In this document: piece after piece, positions 1 through 5,120 of the stretch | Position numbering within the stretch: position 1 is the stretch's first letter | Layout of the letters: the number at the start of each line of letters is the position of its first letter | From: Megasphaera sp. UBA5897 | GTDB taxonomy: Bacteria; Bacillota; Negativicutes; Veillonellales; Megasphaeraceae | Direction of reading: 5' to 3' | DNA: 5,980 bases | NCBI GenBank assembly: GCA_002431345.1 | Contig: DJEN01000017.1 | Location: forward strand, 1-5,980 | Made by a program: the position numbers and the translations under genes | Notes under the pieces: generated by a model | What the model was told of the DNA's origin: nothing | Database searches by the model: none | Seen by the model: only the letters and a program-made list of their open reading frames with translations

Positions 1-30
1 AATGCAAACAATTACAGATAGCTGTATGCT

Positions 31-72
31 GAGAAATTTATCTTCGTTTTCATGAAACATCAGATAAATCTC
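31..72. repeat. Nested inverted repeat
   Basis: GAGA-aa-TTTATCT (31-43) is complementary to AGATAAATCTC (62-72), giving 11 base pairs with a 2-nt bulge. The enclosed segment contains a second perfect 10-bp palindrome, TTTCATGAAA (48-57). No T-run follows on either strand, so it does not look like an intrinsic terminator. An operator or a remnant of a mobile element are possible, and I cannot tell which. Confidence 0.5.
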
Positions 73-117
73 GTCTGAACAAATTACGACACATATTCAT
101 ATTTATTTTTGTATGAT

Positions 118-143
118 TTAGAGTACAGTGTTAGAGTACAGTG
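118..143. repeat. Perfect 13-bp tandem duplication
   Basis: TTAGAGTACAGTG occurs twice head to tail with no spacer (118-130 and 131-143). Such an exact two-copy tandem may be a slippage product or a target-site-like scar. No third copy is visible in the window. Confidence 0.8.
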
Positions 144-347
144 AAGGTTCTCTGCGTACTCATATGGCTATTCCTTTGCGCACATATTGCTGGCGATATT
201 TTTATGTATTGCTTTTTTGTAATGGTTATGCATGATAAGACAATCCCTCGTAAATAAATTACTTACACCGATGAGCCTATGTCTGCTAACGTTTTTTTTT
301 GACAAATGTGTTCTTTTGGAAACCTAGCGAAATCTGTTCTGCATGAC

Positions 348-535
348 GAACGCCACCGACCATTACGGGAGCGACCGTTGCGCCAGCATGACAGACGAAG
401 GGCTTACGTTAAAAACGGTTGTGCTGACAGCAGCAACGTGACTTCTTTCGCAGCACTCCACCGCCCCGTCAAGCTTACAACCGTTTAGTAAGCCCTTTGG
501 CTGGCAAGGGAGCGGGAGTTCTGGTCGGCGGCTTC
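348..535. repeat. Long imperfect foldback (MITE-like element or structured RNA)
   Basis: Four nested complementary segments share one axis. GAA-c-GCC-a-CCGACC (348-361) pairs with GGTCGG-c-GGC-TTC (523-535). GCCAGC (382-387) pairs with GCTGGC (500-505). AAGGGCTTAC (398-407) pairs with GTAAGCCCTT (488-497). AAACGGTTGT (413-422) pairs with ACAACCGTTT (477-486). The apical 54 nt hold a small hairpin, TGCTG-acag-CAGCA (422-435, sharing base 422 with the stem). GC content is clearly higher than in 1-300: sampled 60-base lines give 32 and 35 G/C. No convincing gene lies inside; the one short open frame (306-488) has no ribosome binding site. A dispersed foldback element or a structured noncoding RNA are both possible. 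The strand is unknown because neither side has a T-run. Confidence 0.55.
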
Positions 536-546
536 TTTAGCTTTGC

Positions 547-590
547 ATAAGCGATTCGCACGAAATTAAAAATTTCGGCTCACTGCTTAT
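547..590. repeat. Imperfect hairpin with 7-bp apical stem
   Basis: CGAAATT (561-567) pairs perfectly with AATTTCG (571-577) around a 3-nt loop. Outside a poorly paired internal segment, ATAAGC (547-552) pairs with GCTTAT (585-590). It directly follows the long foldback and precedes another hairpin, so the three may be parts of one element. Confidence 0.5.
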
Positions 591-595
591 TTTTG

Positions 596-632
596 GTACT
601 TTTCTTTCTAGCCGCGCAGAAAGAAAAAGTAC
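596..632. repeat. 14-bp hairpin GTACTTTTCTTTCT / AGAAAGAAAAAGTAC
   Basis: The left arm (596-609) is fully complementary to the right arm (618-632) apart from one bulged A. The loop is the 8-nt GC-rich segment at 610-617. The arms are purine/pyrimidine-biased. No T-run follows on either side, so a terminator role is not supported. It is the third consecutive hairpin in the 348-632 block. Confidence 0.6.
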
Positions 633-696
633 ATATGCTGATGTAAACAACACATTTACTAACAAAAAATGGGTACAGAAAACTGTCCCTGCATGC

Positions 697-733
697 AAAA
701 AAAGGTACGCAGCTGCACATACTGCGTACCTTT
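697..733 (-). terminator. Intrinsic terminator of the minus-strand operon
   Basis: A perfect 12-bp stem (701-712 with 722-733, core AAGGTACGCAG/CTGCGTACCTT) has a 9-nt loop. Read on the minus strand it is followed by a run of seven T (complement of 697-703, three of them also in the stem). It lies 17 bases beyond the stop codon of the M48 protease gene, exactly where the operon should end. Confidence 0.88.
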
Positions 734-749
734 CCGCTTCACTGCCATG

Positions 750-2003
750 CTATGCAGAAGCAGGTTTTACATTTTTTGTCTTTTCTTTCTTAGGATTTTT
801 GTAACCATACGTTTTCTTCCACGCTGCATTTTGTTTGCTGATTTCACTCTTAGAAAGCATTGCCGGCTTGGCCTGCAGCGCTTTTTCCAAGTTTTGCACG
901 ATTTCTGTTCCATTATCGCCAGCAGCGCATGTCATAATACGTGTGCCATTGACCATGACCTGCTGTCCATCCAAGGCAACCTGCCAATCAACGGCAGGCT
1001 TTTTTTCTTTAGAAGACGATGCCTTTGTATCAGCAGTCAAGGGGGTATTCTGTACGGCATTATCTTTAGGGGCTTCACCGTATAGTTGGTTCATGACCCG
1101 AGCCAGATTGCCTTCGACCAAAAAGGCACGGCGCCGTGATGAATACGCTCCGTCTGCAGCAGGACGTACGACCGGCTGGGCATGGACATACACTGTATCG
1201 CCGCCGACTTGGACATGGTTGCCGGACCACTTCGTGACGCGGCTAGCCAATTTTTCAATACGGCTGGACATTTGCGGATGGTTGTTCGGACTGATAACCC
1301 GGTTGAATCCTTCCGTATACAAATCGCCGTATTTTTCATAGACGAACTGCATGGATGACGGCGCACCGCCAACGTTATAGGCCGTATGTTTCATCACGTT
1401 GAATCCTGTCGCGTCAGCTTCTTTTTCCTGATCCATCGTAACGACTTCATTGTCAATATAATTGATAGCTACACTGCCCAGCAAAATATCCAATACATCG
1501 GCATTGCCGCCCATCGCGACGTCTACGAGCGTAGAAATCCCAATACTTTTCAGCATGCCATTGACAGCATGCCGCTTTTCGCCATGCTGCATTTCATGGC
1601 AAAGCGTAAAGGCCAGCTCGTCATCATTGAGGACATCCATCATGCCCTGATTGACAGAAATGACGCCGCCAATCGTTTCAAAGGCATTCAATTCTTTGGA
1701 CGGATTGACATAGACATCATAGTCCCGCTTAATCATACCTGTACGAATCAGACTGCGCGCAATACGTTCCAAGCGTTCATTATATTCTTGGTTCTGCGTG
1801 ACCCCTGTTTTTTGCTGCGTACTGGCCAGCATCTGTTTTTGATTGGAATCATCCATTGCCGTCAGCTGTTTTTTAGCCATGGCCATGACGGCTGCTCCGT
1901 AGAGCAGTGTCTGTACAGCCGTCGCTGCCATAGCCGTGCCAATAGGTGCTGCCAATAACAGCGCACTCATGGTTAATGCTGTCAATTTTTTCTTCCACTG
2001 CAT
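750..2003 (-). CDS. Secreted M48-family zinc metalloprotease
   Basis: The product has 417 residues. An N-terminal signal peptide is evident: KKK at 4-6, a hydrophobic core at about 9-20, and a likely cleavage after AMA near residue 26. It should therefore act outside the cytoplasmic membrane. The zinc site HEMQH lies at 136-140. The third ligand is probably Glu193, in the ExxxD pattern ending at Asp197. An NAF segment at 106-108 and an HP at 242-243 are also typical of M48 proteases, which cleave misfolded or envelope proteins. The catalytic domain spans roughly 70-260. The remaining ~150 residues, ending in a Lys-rich tail, are not recognised. It is the last gene of a minus-strand operon: its ATG overlaps the stop of the GIY-YIG gene by one base (TGATG). 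A GTG at 2006 is an alternative start. An AGGAGATGA-like ribosome binding site (about 2014-2022) suits either. The natural substrate is unknown. Confidence 0.93.
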   Translation of the reverse strand: MQWKKKLTALTMSALLLAAPIGTAMAATAVQTLLYGAAVMAMAKKQLTAMDDSNQKQMLASTQQKTGVTQNQEYNERLERIARSLIRTGMIKRDYDVYVNPSKELNAFETIGGVISVNQGMMDVLNDDELAFTLCHEMQHGEKRHAVNGMLKSIGISTLVDVAMGGNADVLDILLGSVAINYIDNEVVTMDQEKEADATGFNVMKHTAYNVGGAPSSMQFVYEKYGDLYTEGFNRVISPNNHPQMSSRIEKLASRVTKWSGNHVQVGGDTVYVHAQPVVRPAADGAYSSRRRAFLVEGNLARVMNQLYGEAPKDNAVQNTPLTADTKASSSKEKKPAVDWQVALDGQQVMVNGTRIMTCAAGDNGTEIVQNLEKALQAKPAMLSKSEISKQNAAWKKTYGYKNPKKEKTKNVKPASA

Positions 2004-2293
2004 CACGATTGGTTCATCTCCTCAGATTGATACAAAGCCAATATAGCTTCTGCTTCGTGATAAAACGCTTCTTTTTTAGACCGCGGCCATTGTTTGATCT
2101 GCCATTCCCAATGCATCGCTTCATGCTTTGTCGCAAATCCATGATGCCATACCAGTACGACAGGCCGCCGTGACCGTGTATATTTAGCACCTTTGCCGCT
2201 GTTGTGCGCAGCTACCCGCTTGGCTACATCAGTCGTCCATCCCGTATAAAGCGTCCCATCGGCACAGCGCACCGTATAGGTATAATATACCAT
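2003..2293 (-). CDS. GIY-YIG domain small nuclease-like protein (UPF0213/YhbQ type)
   Basis: A 96-residue single-domain protein. The GIY-YIG core is seen as YTYTV (4-8) and LYTGWT (15-20), followed by Arg26 in KRVAAHN, the family hallmark KGAKYTRSRRPV (34-45), and the candidate metal-binding Glu63 in a WEWQIK context. This length and layout match the stand-alone UPF0213 group. Relatives are thought to act on nucleic acids, but a cellular role is not established. The start lies one nucleotide after the stop of the isomerase gene, and no Shine-Dalgarno sequence is visible upstream (the preceding bases read CCACAATAAT). Translation therefore probably depends on coupling to the upstream gene. The stop overlaps the protease ATG by one base. 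The family call is secure; the function is inference. Confidence 0.93.
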   Translation of the reverse strand: MVYYTYTVRCADGTLYTGWTTDVAKRVAAHNSGKGAKYTRSRRPVVLVWHHGFATKHEAMHWEWQIKQWPRSKKEAFYHEAEAILALYQSEEMNQS

Positions 2294-2294
2294 A

Positions 2295-2780
2295 TTATTG
2301 TGGCAATTCTGTTACAATTTTGACTGTATTCAGCACAACATCATCGAGTGGTTTATCTGCAAAATTCGTTTTTACACGGCTGATAGCTTCTACTGTTTCG
2401 TAGTCTTTAACTACTTTGCCAAAAATAGAGTGGTGGTTTTGCAGCCACGGTGTCGGAACGACCGTAACAAAGAACTGCGAGCTGCCCGTATTGGGGCCGG
2501 CATTAGCCATTGCCAAAATTCCCGGTTCGGCAAACGTCAAAGACGGGTCAAATTCATCGGGAATCGTTTCGTCAGAGCCGCCGCAGCCTGTACCGGTCGG
2601 ATCGCCGCCTTGAATCATAAATTCCGCAATGATGCGATGAAAAATAGTGCCATCATAAAAACCGGATTCAGCTAATTTTTTAAAATTAGCTACTGTAACA
2701 GGAGCTTTATCCGGAAACAGCTGTACTGTAAAATCTCCGCGATTCGTCTGAAAAATTGCATATAATGTATTATCTGCCAT
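2295..2780 (-). CDS. Cyclophilin-type peptidyl-prolyl cis-trans isomerase
   Basis: A 161-residue single-domain cyclophilin, which catalyses cis-trans isomerisation of X-Pro bonds and helps protein folding. Diagnostic segments are FHR (47-49), MIQGGDPTGTGCGG (55-68), LAMANAGPNTGSSQFF (89-104), W112, and HHSIFGKV (116-123). Arg49, Gln57 and Phe104 correspond to known active-site positions of the family. No signal peptide is seen, so it should be cytoplasmic. An in-frame ATG five codons upstream exists, but it overlaps the ribosome binding site GGAGGAAG (2786-2793), so the ATG at 2778-2780 is chosen. It is the first gene of the operon with the GIY-YIG protein and the M48 protease. Pairing with a protease suggests, but does not prove, a shared protein-quality role. 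Confidence 0.97.
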   Translation of the reverse strand: MADNTLYAIFQTNRGDFTVQLFPDKAPVTVANFKKLAESGFYDGTIFHRIIAEFMIQGGDPTGTGCGGSDETIPDEFDPSLTFAEPGILAMANAGPNTGSSQFFVTVVPTPWLQNHHSIFGKVVKDYETVEAISRVKTNFADKPLDDVVLNTVKIVTELPQ

Positions 2781-2785
2781 GAATA

Positions 2786-2793
2786 CTTCCTCC
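2786..2793 (-). promoter_or_regulatory. Ribosome binding site of the cyclophilin gene
   Basis: On the minus strand GGAGGAAG lies 5 nt before the ATG at 2778-2780. This fixes the start there and rules out the earlier in-frame ATG at 2795-2793, which touches the site itself. Confidence 0.85.
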
Positions 2794-2813
2794 ATATTAT
2801 ATAGTTTTATTTT

Positions 2814-2842
2814 ATCTTACCGTAGATTCGCCGGACATGCAA
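2814..2842 (-). promoter_or_regulatory. Weak candidate promoter for the minus-strand operon
   Basis: On the minus strand TTGCAT (2842-2837) and TAAGAT (2819-2814) are separated by 17 bases and sit about 30 bases before the cyclophilin ribosome binding site. Both boxes match the sigma-70 consensus only partly (3/6 and 4/6), so this is a tentative call. Confidence 0.3.
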
Positions 2843-2890
2843 GGAATCTCGCCGCATCATCCGCATATTTTCATATATAGAGGTATCGAT

Positions 2891-2919
2891 TTGACAAATA
2901 CGACAAAGCGTCGTACAAT
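2891..2919 (+). promoter_or_regulatory. Sigma-70 type promoter of the MFS-MarR operon
   Basis: A perfect TTGACA (2891-2896) and TACAAT (2914-2919, 5/6 to consensus) are separated by exactly 17 bases. Transcription would begin near 2926, just before the 34-bp palindrome. This is the strongest promoter-like sequence in the window. Confidence 0.75.
2899..2915. promoter_or_regulatory. Inverted repeat TACGAC-N5-GTCGTA within the promoter spacer
   Basis: Two perfect 6-bp arms (2899-2904 and 2910-2915) flank a 5-nt centre, between the -35 and -10 boxes and just entering the -10. The position fits an operator for a dimeric regulator, possibly different from the MarR site since the sequence is unrelated. 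No binding protein can be named. Confidence 0.4.
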
Positions 2920-2927
2920 ATATGAGT

Positions 2928-2961
2928 CTTTCAGATAATTAACTAGTTAATTATCTGAAAG
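2928..2961. promoter_or_regulatory. Perfect 34-bp palindrome, probable MarR operator
   Basis: All 17 base pairs match around an axis between 2944 and 2945; the core is TTAACTAGTTAA (2939-2950). It begins about two bases after the predicted transcription start, so a bound repressor could block initiation or early elongation. MarR-family regulators typically bind AT-rich palindromes, and the operon encodes such a protein, so autoregulation is the natural inference. In the RNA the same sequence would form a long 5'-end hairpin, which could also affect mRNA stability. Without a T-run it is not a terminator. Confidence 0.7.
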
Positions 2962-2980
2962 CATTCTTTTTGTAGTATTC

Positions 2981-2992
2981 ATTAACTAGTTA
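2981..2992. promoter_or_regulatory. Second copy of the operator core
   Basis: ATTAACTAGTTA (2981-2992) repeats exactly the 12 bases at 2938-2949; ten of them (2983-2992) form a perfect palindrome. The centres of the two sites are 43 bp apart, about four helical turns, so proteins bound at both would lie on the same DNA face. It sits 12 bases ahead of the MFS ribosome binding site. Confidence 0.6.
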
Positions 2993-3004
2993 TCTATTTG
3001 ATTT

Positions 3005-3013
3005 AAAGGGGTG
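3005..3013 (+). promoter_or_regulatory. Ribosome binding site of the MFS gene
   Basis: AAAGGGGTG resembles the anti-16S complement AAAGGAGGTG and lies 9 nt before the ATG at 3023. The in-frame GTG at 3011-3013 is part of this site and so is unlikely to be the start. Confidence 0.7.
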
Positions 3014-3022
3014 TATTTGTTT

Positions 3023-4222
3023 ATGCGTTCCGCAATTTTATGGACGAAACCGTTTGCTGCCATTATTGTAGCCAACGGCTTATTGTTTGCCAGCTTTCAC
3101 AGCTTGCTGCCTACGCTGCCAATGTATATTGCTTCCTTAGGCTCTTCCGGCGCGATTGTCGGCCTCATCTCCGGTATTTTTGGGGTATCTGCTATTGGTA
3201 TCCGTTTTTTCACGGACGATTTTGTGCATCGCTTCGGTAAAAAACGCTGCCTGTATTTAGGCATTTTTCTTTCTGCTTTGGCAACCATTTCTTACATGTT
3301 CTTTACTTCCACAGGCATGCTGCTGGCTGCCCGCATTATTCAAGGCCTTGGCTTCGGTTTGGGAACGACTTTTGCCGCTGCGATTGCTGTTGATGTCATT
3401 CCGGCATCCCGCCGCGGCGAAGGGGTAGGATACTTTGGCTTAGGCAATACGATTTCCATGGGAATTGCCCCGGCATTTGGCGTATTTTTACTGACAACCT
3501 TCAATTCAGACTGGCTTTTTACCTTTTCTACGCTCGCCTCGGTAGTTGCTATTGGCAGCGTGCTGCTCTGCCATATGCCCGCCAAGGCTAAACGGCTGCA
3601 AAAAGCACAGCAGCAAGCCCCCAAAGAAAAAATTCCTTTTATGAGCCATTTTTTTGAAGCCGGTACAGGCTATCCTGCCTTTTTTACGATGCTGTTTGGG
3701 CTAGCATACGGCAGTGTCAATACGTTTATTGCCTTAATGGCACAAGAAGCACACATTGCAAATCCGGGACTTTTCTTCGTCATCGGTACGGTGTTCGTCT
3801 TTATCACCCGTGCGTTCGGCGGTCGGATTTACGACATCAAAGGCCCCTTTTGGGTGCTGCTTCCGGGTATTCTTTGCTATACCCTCGGCGTCTTTTTGAT
3901 TATTCAAGCCACGACATTTGCCGTTTTGATGACAGCTGCCGTGTTTTACGGCTTAGGTGCCGGGCTGATTATGCCGGCTCTGATGACTTGGCTTTTTAAT
4001 TCAGTCGCACCGTCACGCCGCAGTAATGCCAGCGCGACCTATTACAACATGCTCGACGTCGGCACGAGTGCCGGCATTATCGTTTTAGGCAGCATCGCTG
4101 ACATCATTGGCTACATTCATATGTATTATGTCGTTCTCGTTGCTATGATCTTGTTCCTCGTCGTTTTCCTGTTCCAGCATGTTACGCATGCGCTCCCCAA
4201 AGGAGGACAGCCCCATGCCTGA
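3023..4222 (+). CDS. Major facilitator superfamily (MFS) transporter, DHA1-like exporter
   Basis: A 399-residue integral membrane protein with about twelve hydrophobic segments, six on each side of a charged cytoplasmic loop (about 184-207, rich in Lys and Gln). Family motifs are visible. A motif-A-like DDFVHRFGKKR lies at 65-75, with a second copy in the C-half (RAFGGRIYD, 263-271). Motif B is RIIQGLGFGLG (104-114). An antiporter motif-C-like GNTISMGIAPAFG (141-153) suggests proton-coupled drug or metabolite efflux. The substrate cannot be read from the sequence. It is first in an operon with a MarR regulator and overlaps it by 8 bp. The upstream palindromes suggest derepression when MarR senses a ligand, perhaps a compound the pump exports. 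The ATG at 3023 is chosen over the GTG at 3011 on ribosome-site spacing. Uptake instead of efflux is not excluded. Confidence 0.93.
   Translation: MRSAILWTKPFAAIIVANGLLFASFHSLLPTLPMYIASLGSSGAIVGLISGIFGVSAIGIRFFTDDFVHRFGKKRCLYLGIFLSALATISYMFFTSTGMLLAARIIQGLGFGLGTTFAAAIAVDVIPASRRGEGVGYFGLGNTISMGIAPAFGVFLLTTFNSDWLFTFSTLASVVAIGSVLLCHMPAKAKRLQKAQQQAPKEKIPFMSHFFEAGTGYPAFFTMLFGLAYGSVNTFIALMAQEAHIANPGLFFVIGTVFVFITRAFGGRIYDIKGPFWVLLPGILCYTLGVFLIIQATTFAVLMTAAVFYGLGAGLIMPALMTWLFNSVAPSRRSNASATYYNMLDVGTSAGIIVLGSIADIIGYIHMYYVVLVAMILFLVVFLFQHVTHALPKGGQPHA
4199..4206 (+). promoter_or_regulatory. Ribosome binding site of the MarR gene
   Basis: AAAGGAGG lies inside the end of the MFS gene, 8 nt before the ATG at 4215. 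It sets the MarR start there and not at the in-frame ATG at 4179, which has no such site. Confidence 0.85.
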
Positions 4223-4658
4223 TTTAGATTGGCTGCAAAAAGATGACGACCTTATCCATCAAATCTATGTCACGATGCGTCTGTTTACCAAAAACCTCAA
4301 CGAAATCATTACGCCGTATGAAGTTTACAGCTCGGAATGGACCATTATCAACTATCTGCATCATCATGACGAAATCTCTCAGGCAGATTTAGCGGCTGCC
4401 CTGCAGATTGAAGCAGCTGCCGTATCCAAAACGATTGGCAAAATGGAAAAGAAAGGACTGGTCACCCGCCTGAGTGCCAAAGACAAACGGGAAAAACATA
4501 TCTCCATGACCCCCAAATGCCGTGCCTTGTTTCCGCAGTTAGCCGCCAGCGTCGCCCGGCAGCGGCAGCAGTCTTTGGCTGGTATTTCAGAACAAACACG
4601 GCAGGATATGCTGCAGATGATGAAAACCATGTTTGACAATTTAAAAAATTCCCGCTGA
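4215..4658 (+). CDS. MarR-family transcriptional regulator
   Basis: A 147-residue protein with the MarR layout: an N-terminal helix for dimerisation (about 10-32), a winged helix-turn-helix, and C-terminal helices (about 105-145). The DNA-binding part shows ISQADLAAAL (54-63), a recognition helix around 67-79 (AAAVSKTIGKMEK), KGLVTR (80-85), and a wing containing DKREKHISMT (90-99), which fits the family's D-x-R wing pattern. Such proteins bind palindromes as dimers and usually repress until a small ligand or oxidant releases them. The gene overlaps the MFS stop by 8 bp and has its own good ribosome binding site. It therefore very likely controls the efflux operon, including itself, through the 2928-2992 palindromes. 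No cysteine is seen in the wing; the only one is Cys102, so a thiol switch is not obvious. The ligand is unknown. Confidence 0.95.
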   Translation: MPDLDWLQKDDDLIHQIYVTMRLFTKNLNEIITPYEVYSSEWTIINYLHHHDEISQADLAAALQIEAAAVSKTIGKMEKKGLVTRLSAKDKREKHISMTPKCRALFPQLAASVARQRQQSLAGISEQTRQDMLQMMKTMFDNLKNSR

Positions 4659-4688
4659 TTGGTTGCAAATCCAACAGCTATTTATACT
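4659..4688 (+). promoter_or_regulatory. Weak candidate promoter for the cupin-hcp pair
   Basis: TTGGTT (4659-4664) and TATACT (4683-4688, 5/6 to consensus) are 18 bases apart and start directly after the MarR stop. The -35 box is poor. A second TATACT occurs at 4698-4703 without a good -35. Read-through from the MarR operon is the alternative, since no terminator is visible in the 88-bp gap. Confidence 0.3.
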
Positions 4689-4707
4689 GCCTTCTTGTAT
4701 ACTGTAC

Positions 4708-4719
4708 TTGTAAGAACAA
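4708..4719. promoter_or_regulatory. Short inverted repeat TTGT-N4-ACAA upstream of the cupin gene
   Basis: Two 4-bp arms surround AAGA. The spacing resembles CRP/FNR-superfamily half-site geometry, and hcp genes are often under FNR-like or HcpR control. Four-base arms are weak evidence and can occur by chance. Confidence 0.2.
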
Positions 4720-4746
4720 AGACACACATACAAGGAGGCATTTTTC

Positions 4747-5091
4747 ATGTCTGTATATATCAAAAATATTGCACACGAAAAAGAGTTGTCCCTGGCAGAT
4801 CAAGTAGTTGTCGTACCAGGGCAGATTGTCAGCCGCACGCTGGCACAAAACCAGTTTGTCAGCATTACCCTCTTTGCTTTTTCCAAAGGCGAAGAAATCA
4901 GCACGCATCAATCGGAAGGTGATGCCATGGTCACGGTCTTATCCGGTACAGGCCGGCTGACGGTTGGCGGCACAGAACACATCGTCAAAGCAGGGCAAAC
5001 ACTCGTCATGCCGGCACGCAAACCGCATGCTGTCTATGCCGCAGACGATTTTAAAATGCTGCTTACCGTCGTCTTTCCGTGTGAATCATAA
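4747..5091 (+). CDS. Small single-domain cupin protein
   Basis: A 114-residue cytoplasmic protein forming one beta-barrel cupin domain (about 35-112). Cupin motif 1 runs GEEISTHQSEGDAMVTVLSG (48-67); motif 2 runs GQTLVMPARKPHAV (83-96). Of the four classical metal ligands (His, His, Glu, His), only His54 and His94 are at their places; the second His and the Glu positions are Ser56 and Ala60. Metal binding, if any, may use Glu57 or Asp59, or the protein may bind a ligand without metal. No reaction can be assigned. A strong AAGGAGG (4732-4738) lies 8 nt before the ATG. The hcp start follows 29 bp downstream with no terminator between, so the two are probably co-transcribed and may share a redox or nitrosative-stress role (inference). 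Confidence 0.9.
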   Translation: MSVYIKNIAHEKELSLADQVVVVPGQIVSRTLAQNQFVSITLFAFSKGEEISTHQSEGDAMVTVLSGTGRLTVGGTEHIVKAGQTLVMPARKPHAVYAADDFKMLLTVVFPCES

Positions 5092-5120
5092 TTTGTGCGC
5101 ATATCTTAGGAGGAATACAA

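Larger units (their letters stand above)
1..297. other. AT-rich intergenic stretch without a recognisable gene
   Basis: I see no open frame with coding character or a ribosome binding site in this stretch, on either strand. The composition is AT-rich: the first 60 bases have 18 G/C, about 30 %. It contains a nested inverted repeat at 31-72 and a tandem duplication at 118-143, listed separately. Nothing resembling a tRNA or rRNA was recognised. It may be the tail of an upstream intergenic region whose neighbouring gene lies outside the window. Confidence 0.6.

Noticed and set aside
298..304. TTGACA after a T-run as a promoter
   Set aside because: No acceptable -10 box occurs 16-18 bases downstream, and no gene follows on that strand.
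306..488. 60-codon plus-strand open frame
   Set aside because: It has no ribosome binding site, an Arg/His-rich unpatterned composition, and lies within the foldback arms, which explain its sequence better than coding does.
596..632. Hairpin considered as an intrinsic terminator
   Set aside because: No T-run follows it on either strand, and the M48 operon already has a proper terminator at 697-733.
1..660. tRNA, rRNA or CRISPR array in the gene-free left part
   Set aside because: No cloverleaf pattern, no regularly spaced repeats and no known RNA core sequence were recognised.
669..1958. Several plus-strand open frames opposite the M48 gene
   Set aside because: They are antisense to a gene with clear family motifs, and their Cys/Phe-rich translations look like reverse-frame shadows.
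2796..2801. Perfect TATAAT on the minus strand before the cyclophilin gene
   Set aside because: Its transcript would start inside or at the ribosome binding site, so it is unlikely to be the working -10 box.
3011..3022. GTG start for the MFS gene, four codons earlier
   Set aside because: The GTG is part of the Shine-Dalgarno-like AAAGGGGTG, leaving no spacer; the ATG at 3023 has normal spacing.
4179..4214. Earlier in-frame ATG for the MarR gene
   Set aside because: It lacks a ribosome binding site, while AAAGGAGG sits 8 nt before the ATG at 4215. The added residues do not resemble the family start.
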